A stretch of DNA of 64,000 nt from assembly GCA_016861025.1 (NCBI GenBank), contig BOKO01000022.1, positions 41,687 through 105,686 of the forward strand, written 5' to 3'. The DNA comes from Chloroflexota bacterium (GTDB taxonomy: Bacteria; Chloroflexota; Anaerolineae; Caldilineales; Caldilineaceae). A program made the translations under genes and the position numbers. The notes below the pieces were generated by a model that did not search any database, was not told the origin of the DNA, and worked only from the letters and a program-made list of their open reading frames with translations. Below are positions 1 through 8,909 of the stretch, piece by piece. The stretch's first letter is position 1. Each line of letters opens with the position of its first letter.

Positions 1-1794
1 GACGTCCTGGTCTTTCTGACCTTTGTCTACATCTACTCGACCAATGCCAGTGGCCTCGCCGACCCGGCGCGGATTTTGGGCGACAGCATTCTGTTCAACC
101 CAAAAACCGGCTCGCCAAGCCCTGCCATCTTCTTCCTGATGCTCTTCACCTGGCTGGTGGCGGCGACTGTGGGGCTGGCGGAAGAATCGCTGGTGCAGCG
201 CCGCGCGCCCAAAGTAAGTTGGTGGCTCACCGGCTTTGCGCTGCACGCGGCCGTGGTCTGGGGCGCCTGGCTGGTCTATGGGCTGATCCAGGCGATGCGC
301 CTGACGCCGGTCACGCCGCCCCCCGGCGTCACCAATCAGGAATTTCTCAATATGCAACTGGAGCGCGTCGGCGGCCATTTCGGATTTTTCACCTTCATCG
401 TCCTGAGCTGGATTGTGATCGCCGGCATAATTTACGCCCTTCCTGCGCTGCGCGAGCGAACCTTGCCAGCAGCCGGTAGAGTTTGGGGCGCGGTTGGCGT
501 CGGAGCTGCTTCGATAGCGCTGGCAGCTTTTCTTGTCTACACGGTCAACGTCAACCTGGTGAAAGCCGACATTGTTTACAAACAGGGTCAGCAATTTGAT
601 AGCCAGGGCAACTGGTTGAGCAGCGTCGAGCTTTATCGGCGGGCGTTGGCCATGCGCCAAACCGAAGATCATTACATGCTCTTTTTGGGGCGTGCACTGC
701 TTGAACAGGCAAAGCAGGCGCCAGCGACCGGCGCGACAACATTGCCGGAGAATCTGACGCTCGACGATGTGCTCGCCCTGACGCCAGAAACTGTGGCGCA
801 ACTTGGCCGCAACGATCTGTTGCGCGCCGCCGAAACGGTGCTAAAACAGGCGCAGCGCGTCAACCCACTTAACACCGACCACACCGCCAATCTGGCGCGC
901 CTGTATCGCACGTGGGCCGATCTGGTGGCCGACGATCCGGCCGCCCGTGAGCAGTGGCTGGACGCCAGCATCGCCATGTACAATACGGCGGTTACACTCA
1001 GCCCGAACGCGGCGCATTTATGGAACGAACGCGGCAACGCATTGTTGGCCGCCGGACAGAACGACGAAGCGTTGACTTCCTTCGAGCACAGCCTCAGCCT
1101 GGATCGACTGTTCGACCAAACCTATCTGCTCCTCGCAGATTTCTTCGAGCGCACTGGTCAGACTGAGCGATTGTTGGCGATCCTCAACCAGGGCATCGAA
1201 GCCTTTGGCGCGGAGCGACCGCAGGTCACGGCGCAATTGCTCAGCTATCTCGGCGTGGTCGAAGCGCGCCAGGGCAATCTGGAAGCCGCCGCCGAAGCCA
1301 ATCGCCGTCTGCTCGAGCTATTGCCTGGCAATGTACAGGCGCTGCGCAACCTGGCGATCATTATGCGCGACCAGGGCGATCTGGAACAGGCAATGGCATA
1401 CACAAGACAGGCGCTTGCCGTCGCTGGCAGCATCGATGAACAGATTGGGCTGCACCAACTGGCGGCCGAACTCTATCAACGACAGAATAACAGCGAAGGC
1501 TTGATCGCTGAATTGGAGGCAATTCGCCAGCTGGCGCCCGAAGACATCAACACGTTGCGTTCGCTCAGTTCGCTCTATGCAACCAGGGGCGATCAGACGA
1601 AGGTGCTGGAGATTACACAACGTTTGATGGCGCTTGATCCGGGCAACTATCAATATGCTGTAGATGCAGGGATTGCGCTGTTGAACCTGGCGCGCGGTCC
1701 AGAAGCGGTGGCGCTCTTCCAGCAAGCCAAGACGCTTGCCCCCGCCGAACAGCAGGCTGCAATCGACGCATTGATTGCACAGGCAGGCGGCTGA
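1..1794 (+). CDS. C-terminal part of a membrane protein with TPR repeats (O-antigen ligase-like), 5' truncated
   Basis: The reading frame is open from base 1, so the gene begins before the window; 597 residues plus stop are visible. The first about 180 residues hold at least four hydrophobic segments (near residues 1-12, 40-60, 75-95, 125-140 and 160-180). The rest is a chain of TPR-like helical repeats ending in AALIAQAGG. This build, a multi-spanning membrane part followed by periplasmic TPRs, is common in O-antigen ligase or polymerase (Wzy/WaaL) family proteins, and the next gene makes a lipid-linked sugar, which fits. The catalytic membrane part is mostly outside the window, so the family is inferred from architecture and neighbourhood. 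A TTG at 76 is only an internal codon. Confidence 0.7.
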   Translation, partial: DVLVFLTFVYIYSTNASGLADPARILGDSILFNPKTGSPSPAIFFLMLFTWLVAATVGLAEESLVQRRAPKVSWWLTGFALHAAVVWGAWLVYGLIQAMRLTPVTPPPGVTNQEFLNMQLERVGGHFGFFTFIVLSWIVIAGIIYALPALRERTLPAAGRVWGAVGVGAASIALAAFLVYTVNVNLVKADIVYKQGQQFDSQGNWLSSVELYRRALAMRQTEDHYMLFLGRALLEQAKQAPATGATTLPENLTLDDVLALTPETVAQLGRNDLLRAAETVLKQAQRVNPLNTDHTANLARLYRTWADLVADDPAAREQWLDASIAMYNTAVTLSPNAAHLWNERGNALLAAGQNDEALTSFEHSLSLDRLFDQTYLLLADFFERTGQTERLLAILNQGIEAFGAERPQVTAQLLSYLGVVEARQGNLEAAAEANRRLLELLPGNVQALRNLAIIMRDQGDLEQAMAYTRQALAVAGSIDEQIGLHQLAAELYQRQNNSEGLIAELEAIRQLAPEDINTLRSLSSLYATRGDQTKVLEITQRLMALDPGNYQYAVDAGIALLNLARGPEAVALFQQAKTLAPAEQQAAIDALIAQAGG

Positions 1795-1802
1795 GGCGTT
1801 CC

Positions 1803-2828
1803 ATGACCGATGCTCTACCCTTGACTGCATTCCTACTGATCGGCGCCAGTGCGCTGTTGCTTGCGATCGGCGTTGTGCCGGTGATGCGACGTGTGGCGCT
1901 GCAAACCGGCACGGTCGACAAGCCTGCCGCACGCAAAATCCACAGCTCGCCGGTGCCATTGCTAGGAGGCGCGGCAATCTATCTGGCGTTCATTCTGGTG
2001 TTGATCTTTTTCGGCGACCGCGACTATATCAACGAAGTGGTCGGCATCTTTGTCGGCGCTTCGCTCATGAGTTTCATGGGGGTGGTCGATGACCGTTGGG
2101 GGCTTGGCAGCTACGCCAAACTGGGTGGACAGATGCTGGCAGCCGGCATTCTGGTCTATACAGGGGTCAAAGTGCAACTTTTTGGCGGCTGGCTCGATGT
2201 GGCAGTGACGCTTTTGTGGGTGGTCGGCATCACCAATGCGCTCAATCTGCTCGACAACATGGATGGATTGAGCGGCGGCGTAGCAATGATCGCTGCTATC
2301 TTTTTCACACTGCTGGCGGCAATGAGCAAGCAATATCTGGTCGGGGCATTGGCAGCCGCGTTGGCGGGCGCTTGCGCCGGATTCTTGATCTACAATTGGA
2401 ACCCGGCGCACATCTTTATGGGCGACGCCGGCAGCCTTTTTCTCGGTTTTATGCTGGCGGCGGTGGCGATCAAGTTGCGCTTTCCCACCAACAGCACGAC
2501 CGTCACCTGGATGATCCCGTTATTGGTGCTTGGCTTGCCGATCTTTGACACGACGTTGGTTTTTATCAGCCGCCTGCGCCGCGGCAAAAACCCGCTGACC
2601 ACGCCTGGCAAGGATCACGTCAGCCATCGGCTGGCGTTTCTGCTCGGCAGCCGTCGCGAGGCGGTGCTGGTCTGCTATCTGATCTGCTGTGCGTTTGGGG
2701 TGGCGGCGATCTTTGTTTCGCAGGCGTCGTTCAATGAGGCATTTGTGGTGGCAATGAGCGTCACCGGTTTGTGCGCATATACGCTGTGGCGTCTTGAGTT
2801 TCGACGGGGCGGCGTGCGACCACAGTGA
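1803..2828 (+). CDS. Undecaprenyl-phosphate sugar-1-phosphate transferase, WecA/TagO/MraY family
   Basis: 341 aa polytopic membrane enzyme that would move a sugar-1-phosphate (usually GlcNAc-1-P) from a UDP-sugar to undecaprenyl phosphate, starting glycan polymer synthesis on the inner face of the membrane. Family motifs are visible in order: GVVDDRWG near residue 93, NLLDNMDGLSGG near 147 (catalytic Asp region), IFMGDAGSLFLG near 203, and HVSHR near 272 (the His-rich loop typical of WecA/TagO rather than MraY). About ten membrane segments. It starts 8 bases after the TPR membrane gene, suggesting one operon for surface glycan assembly. The exact sugar cannot be read from sequence. Confidence 0.9.
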   Translation: MTDALPLTAFLLIGASALLLAIGVVPVMRRVALQTGTVDKPAARKIHSSPVPLLGGAAIYLAFILVLIFFGDRDYINEVVGIFVGASLMSFMGVVDDRWGLGSYAKLGGQMLAAGILVYTGVKVQLFGGWLDVAVTLLWVVGITNALNLLDNMDGLSGGVAMIAAIFFTLLAAMSKQYLVGALAAALAGACAGFLIYNWNPAHIFMGDAGSLFLGFMLAAVAIKLRFPTNSTTVTWMIPLLVLGLPIFDTTLVFISRLRRGKNPLTTPGKDHVSHRLAFLLGSRREAVLVCYLICCAFGVAAIFVSQASFNEAFVVAMSVTGLCAYTLWRLEFRRGGVRPQ

Positions 2829-2869
2829 CATCTGGCGAAAACATAGACGATTCTTGAGGAGCGTGATGT

Positions 2870-3154
2870 ATGTCGAACGACCCATACCTGGAACTGATCA
2901 AACAACAATGGCCGTCCATCGCCGACGCCTACAACCAGTTTGCCGAGCAACAGCCGGTCATGTTGATCGACGTGCAGAACGCCGAAATCCATGCCTATCC
3001 CTTTGAAGAGTTTGTCATGGTGCTCGATGCGCCGTCGCGCCGTCAGGTCGAGGCGCAGTATCGCCGTGCAGTCGCCAATCGGCAGATGGTGCTCTTCGTG
3101 CGCGACGTTGAAAACAAAATCTTCCAGTCGTACACGTTGGCGTTGGAGGATTGA
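2870..3154 (+). CDS. Small conserved-looking protein of unknown function
   Basis: 94 aa, soluble, slightly acidic, with no signal peptide or membrane segment. A good ribosome site (GAGGAG about 8 bases before ATG 2870) and codon use like its neighbours support a real gene. It starts with MSNDPYLELIKQQWPSI and ends in a plausible alpha/beta pattern. I recognise no family or catalytic motif. It lies 41 bases after the WecA-like gene and 64 bases before pheS, on the same strand, so it could be cotranscribed with either. No function is proposed. Confidence 0.65.
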   Translation: MSNDPYLELIKQQWPSIADAYNQFAEQQPVMLIDVQNAEIHAYPFEEFVMVLDAPSRRQVEAQYRRAVANRQMVLFVRDVENKIFQSYTLALED

Positions 3155-3218
3155 TTTCTCAGTTGCGAGGGACGACATGTCCTTCCCACACCCCTTTTTC
3201 TATGAAATCAGGTGAGTG

Positions 3219-4253
3219 ATGAGTGATTTGATTGCACAACTCGAACAATTGCAGGCTGAGGCGCAGGCAGCGCTTGACGCCGCCAAAAGCACGCCGGCAA
3301 CCGAGGCATGGTACACAGAGTATCTTGGTCGCAAGGGCAAAATGACAGCGATTTTACGCGGGCTTGGGCAGCTTCCCAAAGAAGAGCGTCCCCTCGTCGG
3401 CAAACGCGCCAACGAAATCAAGGAAGTGCTTGATGCGGCGCTGGCGGCGCGACAGGAAGCTATCGCCGCAGAGGAAATGCAACGGTCGCTTGCCGCCGAG
3501 GGCATCGACGTGACGATGCCAGGGCGCAGACCGCTGTTGGGCAAGCTACATCCAACTAACCAGGCGATGCGCGAGATGGTCGAAATTCTCAAGCAAATGG
3601 GCTTCCAAGTCTACGATTCGCCCGAAGTCGAGACCGACGCCTATAATTTCGAGCTGCTCAACTTTCCGCCCGACCACCCGGCGCGCGAGATGCAGGACAC
3701 CTTCTTCACGACCACACCCGACGTGATTCTGCGCACACACACCAGCCCCGGTCAGATTCACGCCATGCGCCACTACGCGCCGGAGCCGATCCGCGTGATT
3801 CTGCCCGGCAAGTGTTACCGCAACGAAGATGTAACTGCGCGTTCCGAGATGATGTTCTATCAAATCGAGGGGCTGGCGATCGGGCGCAATATCACTTTTA
3901 GCGATCTAAAAGGGACGCTGCTCAATTTTGCTAACCAAATGTACGGCGAAGGGCGAAAAATTCGCTTCCGCAAATCTTATTTCCCCTTCACAGAGCCAAG
4001 CGTCGAAGTCGATGTTGACTGTATTCTTTGCGGCGGCGCCGGTTGCCGGATTTGCAAACACACCGGCTGGCTGGAGATTCTTGGTGCGGGCATGGTGCAT
4101 CCGGTGGTGCTGCAAAATGGCGGGTATGATCCGGCCATCTTCAGCGGCTTTGCATTTGGAATGGGGATCGAGCGTCAAGCCATGCTCAAACGGGGAGTGG
4201 ACGATATTCGCCTCTTCTACAGCAACGACGTGCGCTTTTTAGAGCGTGTGTAA
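3219..4253 (+). CDS. pheS: Phenylalanyl-tRNA synthetase alpha subunit
   Basis: 344 aa class II synthetase catalytic subunit that joins phenylalanine to tRNA(Phe) as part of an alpha2beta2 enzyme. It has the N-terminal coiled coil, the motif 2 region around RVILPGKCYRNEDVTARS, a CxxC-rich stretch (CILCGGAGCRICKHTGWLE), and the motif 3 ending GFAFGMGIERQAMLKRG near residue 310. Length is normal. A GTG at 3216 lies directly before ATG 3219; the ATG is preferred. The beta-subunit gene pheT, usually adjacent, is not downstream: a hairpin and an opposite-strand gene follow. pheT must be elsewhere, because the alpha subunit alone is inactive in this family. Confidence 0.95.
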   Translation: MSDLIAQLEQLQAEAQAALDAAKSTPATEAWYTEYLGRKGKMTAILRGLGQLPKEERPLVGKRANEIKEVLDAALAARQEAIAAEEMQRSLAAEGIDVTMPGRRPLLGKLHPTNQAMREMVEILKQMGFQVYDSPEVETDAYNFELLNFPPDHPAREMQDTFFTTTPDVILRTHTSPGQIHAMRHYAPEPIRVILPGKCYRNEDVTARSEMMFYQIEGLAIGRNITFSDLKGTLLNFANQMYGEGRKIRFRKSYFPFTEPSVEVDVDCILCGGAGCRICKHTGWLEILGAGMVHPVVLQNGGYDPAIFSGFAFGMGIERQAMLKRGVDDIRLFYSNDVRFLERV

Positions 4254-4261
4254 TACATTGG

Positions 4262-4312
4262 TTTGGTTGGCGTTGCCAGAAGTTTCGGCGACTCCCAGCA
4301 ACGCCGACCAAA
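4262..4312. terminator. Hairpin between convergent pheS and CAP-protein genes
   Basis: Inverted repeat: arm 4262-4276 (TTTGGTTGGCGTTGC) and arm 4298-4312 pair with one mismatch around a 21-base loop. It sits exactly between the ends of two convergent genes. There is no long T-run, so it is a probable bidirectional terminator or mRNA end stabiliser. Confidence 0.6.
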
Positions 4313-4316
4313 TAGT

Positions 4317-6137
4317 TCATTGCGATATAACAGGAAGATACACCTTCTCGGTCAGAAAATTTTCGATTTCACCCACCACGACCGTGACCGGCACCACAAA
4401 AGGTTCGATTCCACTGCCTTCAGGCGCCGTGATCACCACCTGCCCCTGATAAATGCCCGGCGGCAGATTTTCCATGATTATACGTATCTCCAGCTCCCCG
4501 GCATCGGAGAGCGTCAACTCGATCCACGGTGCATCGGTTGTCGCCTGCCAGACGCCGTCGGCGCAGTTTGTGCACGCAACATTTAACCGCGCAACCGGCG
4601 TCGGCTCCTCTGGCGTGGCTTCAAGCCAGACCGATGAGGGGCTGACGGTCAATGCAGCCGGTTCAATCGGCTCGGTCAATGTGAAGGTCAGTGCGCCGCT
4701 TTCTGGGTGAACATCAACCGTCGGCGAAAATTCGCCGTTTTCTTTAACGAAACGCGCCTGCACCCCGCGGCTGCGCAAATAATTTTCCGGCGATTGCCAC
4801 TGCAGCGGCGCCATCACCGGAAGAGGCGTTGAAAACACGGTTACGGCGTCGAACGTCACATCAGCTGCGCCGAGACGGTCAATGCGGAAGGTGACGGTTT
4901 TGGCGTCACCGCCCGGGTTGTAGGGCACGGCAAACTCTTGATAGCTATCCGCCTCGCGGAAGTCGCTCCCACGCAGCACAAGCTGGTTGACCGCCCCTTG
5001 CACACCCGACACATGCAGCCGTACGACATGCTGATCCGTGCGGTGATCGCTCACCTTGACGCGGAAATAGGCGACCGCCGGGTTGGAAGCCAGGTAACCA
5101 CCCGCCCAGATGCTTACGATTCCGTTATTTTGCAAAAGCATAGCTGTTCCACCGATCGCCGCCGCATCGTCGATGCGCGTCGCAGTGCTGGGGGAATATA
5201 TGAAGTTGGGATCGCTGTCGTCTCCGACCCAATCCAGGCTGAATTGAATCTGCGGCCAGTCGTTGGCATCAATGCGGTTGAGACGGAAACCTGAACCAAA
5301 ATGGCTGGCGCCCGTCAGGGAAAGTTCTTCAAGCGGCAGCATTTCCCCTAAATAAATCTGATCCGAAACAACCGCTGTTCGCCCCAATGCATCGCGCGTC
5401 TTGACATACACGACTTTCCAACCATCCCCTTCGCTCAGTGTCCAGGTGGTTTCGGATGCATAGGGTTGCCAGACAGCGTCAACAAAGTCAGGGTCATTGG
5501 ATATCATCATCTCGACCGCTGGCCCCAACCCCAGGAAGCCGCCGCCGATCGCCTGGTCATAAATATAAAGATTAACCTGGCGGGAAGTGGTGGACGGCGC
5601 TTCGTTCTCGATGATGACCGGCGCATAGTGAGGGTCAACGGCGAGATCGACGACGATGTATCCCCGATTTGCCGGAGAAAGCGCATATCCGACCCCGGCT
5701 TCGCGGAAGCGCGCGTCGAGCAGATTCCGACGGTGTGAATCGCTGTTCATCCACGCCCGCACCGCAGCGACCGGCGTGGTGTAACCACACACGGCATTCT
5801 CAGCCCACGCGCCTAGCCGGAAAAACCCTGCGGCGCGGATGCGTTCGCCTGGCGCACGTCCCTGGCTGTCGATATGTCCACAAAAACCGATGGGCTGATT
5901 GGCGACGACATCCTGCGCAAATCCACGCGACGAATCGGTCAACTCGCGGTTCCAACGCAACGGACCAACCCCAGCTGCACGCCGTTCGAGGTTGATCAGA
6001 TGAATCGCTTGAAGTTCGTTATAAAAGAGTTCTGACGGCTGAACCTGCTGCGCCTTTGCGGAAGTCCACGGCGTCAACAGCAAAGACAACAAAAAAATGA
6101 AGAGCAATAGGAGCGACGACTGCTGCAATATTCTCAT
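4317..6137 (-). CDS. Secreted CAP (SCP/PR1) domain protein with BACON-like C-terminal domain
   Basis: 606 aa exported protein. ATG 6137 gives a clean signal peptide (MRILQQSSLLLLFIFLLSLL, cut near AKAQQ); a TTG five codons upstream is less likely. Residues about 37-170 form a CAP domain, with NLERRAAGVGPLRWN, a His in GFCGHIDSQG, WAENAVCGY, and SHRRNLLDARFREAGVG followed by a Y-V-D strand. The middle is beta-rich. Residues about 500-595 resemble a BACON or Ig-like domain (LTVSPSSVWLEA ... TDAPWIELT). The last residues KVYLPVISQ recall the LPVIS end of the Kelch protein at 41.5-42.8 kb and may be a sorting tail (inference). CAP proteins are extracellular with varied roles, so no substrate is assigned. 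Confidence 0.85.
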   Translation of the reverse strand: MRILQQSSLLLLFIFLLSLLLTPWTSAKAQQVQPSELFYNELQAIHLINLERRAAGVGPLRWNRELTDSSRGFAQDVVANQPIGFCGHIDSQGRAPGERIRAAGFFRLGAWAENAVCGYTTPVAAVRAWMNSDSHRRNLLDARFREAGVGYALSPANRGYIVVDLAVDPHYAPVIIENEAPSTTSRQVNLYIYDQAIGGGFLGLGPAVEMMISNDPDFVDAVWQPYASETTWTLSEGDGWKVVYVKTRDALGRTAVVSDQIYLGEMLPLEELSLTGASHFGSGFRLNRIDANDWPQIQFSLDWVGDDSDPNFIYSPSTATRIDDAAAIGGTAMLLQNNGIVSIWAGGYLASNPAVAYFRVKVSDHRTDQHVVRLHVSGVQGAVNQLVLRGSDFREADSYQEFAVPYNPGGDAKTVTFRIDRLGAADVTFDAVTVFSTPLPVMAPLQWQSPENYLRSRGVQARFVKENGEFSPTVDVHPESGALTFTLTEPIEPAALTVSPSSVWLEATPEEPTPVARLNVACTNCADGVWQATTDAPWIELTLSDAGELEIRIIMENLPPGIYQGQVVITAPEGSGIEPFVVPVTVVVGEIENFLTEKVYLPVISQ

Positions 6138-6220
6138 TCCCCAGACTTTCAACCTGCCTTTTTGTTGCCAGTTTACCTGGAAAGATTACATTATTGCAAG
6201 AATTCATCGCTACGTTTGAC

Positions 6221-7606
6221 CTACAGCTCGGCAACGAACGTCTCACGCAACAGCGACTGCAGATCTTCGACCGTATCAACGTCGAGCAGCCATTCTATCT
6301 GCGCAGGCGTCAGCACTACTTTGTTTCGGTGTGCTATCAACACGCGCCTTCCGCCGACATCGCCGCGCAACGCCCGCAATTCGGGCCAGAAGCTACGGTC
6401 AAAGAGCGCTGGCGCGCCGCGCATTTCACCTGCGACGTGTGGCGCAGCCAGGTCTGCACCGCTGCGCCATGCACCCCACTGGCGGCGCAGCAACAGCGGA
6501 TCGAGCAGCGGCTGATCGACCGGCATGAAGATCGCAGCTTCGACCGATGAGGGCAGCGCGTTCAATCCCGCCGTCAAGCTGGTTGCCTGACCTTCCGCCC
6601 ACGCTGCGTTGTGAACGATCGAGACTGCACGTCCCCAATCGCCGAGCGTCGAGCGCGTCGCCTCATCTGCTGCACCGGTGACGACGACGACCGGCCCGAC
6701 GCCGGCGCGCAGCGCTGTGCGTACGGAGCGCACGATCATTGGTGCATCTCCCACCGTGATCAATTGTTTTGCATCGCCCATGCGGCTGCTGCCACCGGCT
6801 GCCAGGATCACGACGCCGACCTGTCCCCACCGCTCGACAACCGGCGCACGTTCGGCATCGCCGACACGCGTTGCCAATGATGTAATCCCCTGCCGGGCAA
6901 GCAATGACGCCGTCAACCGCGCATAGATCAGCCGTAGCGGCGTATCAGCTTTGTTGAGAATCGGCGAGAAACGCATCGATGAGCGAAGTCCTTTTGCGCC
7001 GCCCGCAGACGAGGTTAGCAGTCGCGCCAGCATTGCCGGCGTGAGCAAGGATTCATCGTCGGCGGAGAGGCCAATCACCTGCCGAACCAGTTCCGGGCGG
7101 TGCATCCGGTGCGCGTCGATGGCGGCGCCGATGGCGTCCATTCCTGCGACCGGCGCCAGGTGCGTGACGCTGTCGGGCAACACCGGCTCGTGTTCGGCCG
7201 GCGCCTTGACCGGCCGCATCTTGCTGCCGTCGGCTTCGATAGTGATGGCGGCGATGTTAAACTCCGCCGCGCGCAACGCCAGCTGATCGACCTGCGCAGC
7301 ATCTAGCCCAAGTCGGCGGTCGCCAGCGATCGGCCCGCCAAGCAGACAATAGCTATGCCGCTCAAGCGCAGCAGCCAATGCCCGCCACGGAAGCTCAGCG
7401 CCGCGGACTTCAATGAACTCCGGCGCCCACTCCGTCTGAAACGCAGCAATGCGCGTGGTCGGCGCAACGACAGCGCGGCGGCCAGTTGCAGCCACCTCGG
7501 CCGCAAGACGAAAAGCCGTGCTGCTTTTGCCGCCGCCGCCAACCATGGCGATTACATCTGGCGTGGTTGGGTTCAATAGTAAACGCAGCGCTTGATGCAA
7601 CAGCAT
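6221..7606 (-). CDS. YqeC-type P-loop protein fused to MocA-like molybdenum cofactor nucleotidyltransferase
   Basis: 461 aa. Residues 1-250 match the YqeC family (selenium-dependent hydroxylase accessory): P-loop AMVGGGGKSSTAFRLA near 20-35, then TTRI and EADGSKMRPVKAP near 124-135. Residues about 263-455 are a MobA/MocA-type nucleotidyltransferase: GVVILAAGGSSRMGDAKQL near 264-282, NAAWAEGQATSL, and MPVDQPLLDP. MocA enzymes add CMP (MobA adds GMP) to molybdopterin for xanthine-dehydrogenase-type enzymes, and YqeC genes neighbour such enzymes, so one polypeptide may couple two maturation steps. No molybdenum hydroxylase is in the window. The functional assignment follows family knowledge; the fusion itself is seen directly as one continuous frame. 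Confidence 0.85.
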   Translation of the reverse strand: MLLHQALRLLLNPTTPDVIAMVGGGGKSSTAFRLAAEVAATGRRAVVAPTTRIAAFQTEWAPEFIEVRGAELPWRALAAALERHSYCLLGGPIAGDRRLGLDAAQVDQLALRAAEFNIAAITIEADGSKMRPVKAPAEHEPVLPDSVTHLAPVAGMDAIGAAIDAHRMHRPELVRQVIGLSADDESLLTPAMLARLLTSSAGGAKGLRSSMRFSPILNKADTPLRLIYARLTASLLARQGITSLATRVGDAERAPVVERWGQVGVVILAAGGSSRMGDAKQLITVGDAPMIVRSVRTALRAGVGPVVVVTGAADEATRSTLGDWGRAVSIVHNAAWAEGQATSLTAGLNALPSSVEAAIFMPVDQPLLDPLLLRRQWGAWRSGADLAAPHVAGEMRGAPALFDRSFWPELRALRGDVGGRRVLIAHRNKVVLTPAQIEWLLDVDTVEDLQSLLRETFVAEL

Positions 7607-7750
7607 ATTGTGTCACCAGATCATGCTCGAAAACAGGCGCCCTGGCTTTTGCTCTGCGCGCCAAAGGGCTGTACGATCATCGTTTGTTGCGTATAGTTGC
7701 GCAACCGATAGTTTGTAATCACATAATCGAGTCGAAAGTCGAGGTTTTCC

Positions 7751-8827
7751 ATGAGCTCTTCCCAAACGTGGCGCGTCGCCGTCATCGGCGCTGGCACGAT
7801 CAGCCAGCGAGTGCATATTCCTGTCTTTCAAAAACAGCCTGAGACCACCGTCGTCGCCGTGTGCGATGTCAACCAGGCGCGTGCACGCGCCATCGCCGAA
7901 GAAACAGGCGTCGCCAATGTCTATGGCGACTATGAAAAGATGTTGACCGAGCAGCAGCCCAATATCGTAGTAGTGGCGACGCCAAATGTCTTTCACAAGC
8001 CGATGGCGACGGCGGCGTTGGAAGCCGGCGCACATGTGCTCTGCGAAAAGCCAGTGGCGTTGACCTACGCCGACGCGCAGGCAATGTTCGCCACCGCCGC
8101 CGCCCACGATCGAGTGCTGACCGTAGGCACCCATTTTCGTTTCACGGCGCCGATGCAGGCCGCCAAGGTGCACGCTGTCAACGGATATTTTGGCCGCATC
8201 TACGCTGCCCGCACCGTCTGGCAGCGACGCAACGGCATCCCCGGGTACGGCAGCTGGTTCACCAATCAAGACCTGGCCGGCGGCGGCGCGCTGCTTGACA
8301 TCGGCGTACACACCCTCGATCGAGCACTTTATATCATGGATTACCCAAAACCCAAGCGCGTCACCGGCGTGATGTTCGCCGAGTTTGGGCCGCGCGGTCG
8401 TGGCTTGGGTGGCTGGGGCGCCGACATCTTCCAGCCCTCCGCCAACGCTCGCTTCGATGTGGACGATCTTGCCTGGGCGCAGGTTGTCTTCGAGGACGGC
8501 GTTGTGCTTCAATTCCAGGTGGCGTGGGCGGCCAACTATCCCGAAACCTTTGTCACCGAATTGTTCGGCACAGAGGGCGGCGCCCGCATCGGCGGATGGG
8601 ATTCGGTCGACTTGTACTCGATGCTCAACGGCATGGAGGTCAAGACTGAAACACAACTTCCGGCTCAGAAGGGCGGCTCCTACGACCAGTTGATCGCCAA
8701 CTTTGTGCGTCGGCTCAACGGTGACGAAAAGGCCGACATCGTTACGCCGCAGCAGGCGCTCGTTCATGTGCAGATTGTCGATGCGATCACGCGGTCGGCC
8801 GTCGAAGGACGGGAAATCGTGCTGTAG
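7751..8827 (+). CDS. Gfo/Idh/MocA family NAD(P)-dependent oxidoreductase
   Basis: 358 aa soluble enzyme. The N-terminal Rossmann fold starts with VAVIGAGTISQRVHIP near residue 9. The family signature EKPVAL follows near residue 98, and the catalytic His/Lys region is near GGGALLDIGVHTLDRALYIM around 177-196. Members oxidise or reduce sugars, inositols or related cyclic substrates using NAD(P); the exact substrate is unknown. ATG 7751 is preceded by a weak purine stretch. The gene is divergent from the YqeC-MocA gene and convergent with the glycerol-1-phosphate dehydrogenase gene; a strong terminator hairpin separates it from the latter. Confidence 0.9.
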   Translation: MSSSQTWRVAVIGAGTISQRVHIPVFQKQPETTVVAVCDVNQARARAIAEETGVANVYGDYEKMLTEQQPNIVVVATPNVFHKPMATAALEAGAHVLCEKPVALTYADAQAMFATAAAHDRVLTVGTHFRFTAPMQAAKVHAVNGYFGRIYAARTVWQRRNGIPGYGSWFTNQDLAGGGALLDIGVHTLDRALYIMDYPKPKRVTGVMFAEFGPRGRGLGGWGADIFQPSANARFDVDDLAWAQVVFEDGVVLQFQVAWAANYPETFVTELFGTEGGARIGGWDSVDLYSMLNGMEVKTETQLPAQKGGSYDQLIANFVRRLNGDEKADIVTPQQALVHVQIVDAITRSAVEGREIVL

Positions 8828-8849
8828 ACCCCACAATGAGATCAAGAAT

Positions 8850-8906
8850 CTGCGCGCCGTTTCCAAAAGATAAAGATATTGACGCTTTCTGAAAGACGGC
8901 GCGCAG
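8850..8906. terminator. Strong terminator hairpin between convergent genes
   Basis: Arms CTGCGCGCCGTTTC (8850-8863) and GAAAGACGGCGCGCAG (8891-8906) pair with one bulge, and GTTTT follows on the plus strand. It lies just past the oxidoreductase stop (8827) and ends four bases before the stop end of the next, minus-strand gene (8910), so it probably ends the plus-strand transcript. Confidence 0.75.
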
Positions 8907-8909
8907 GTT

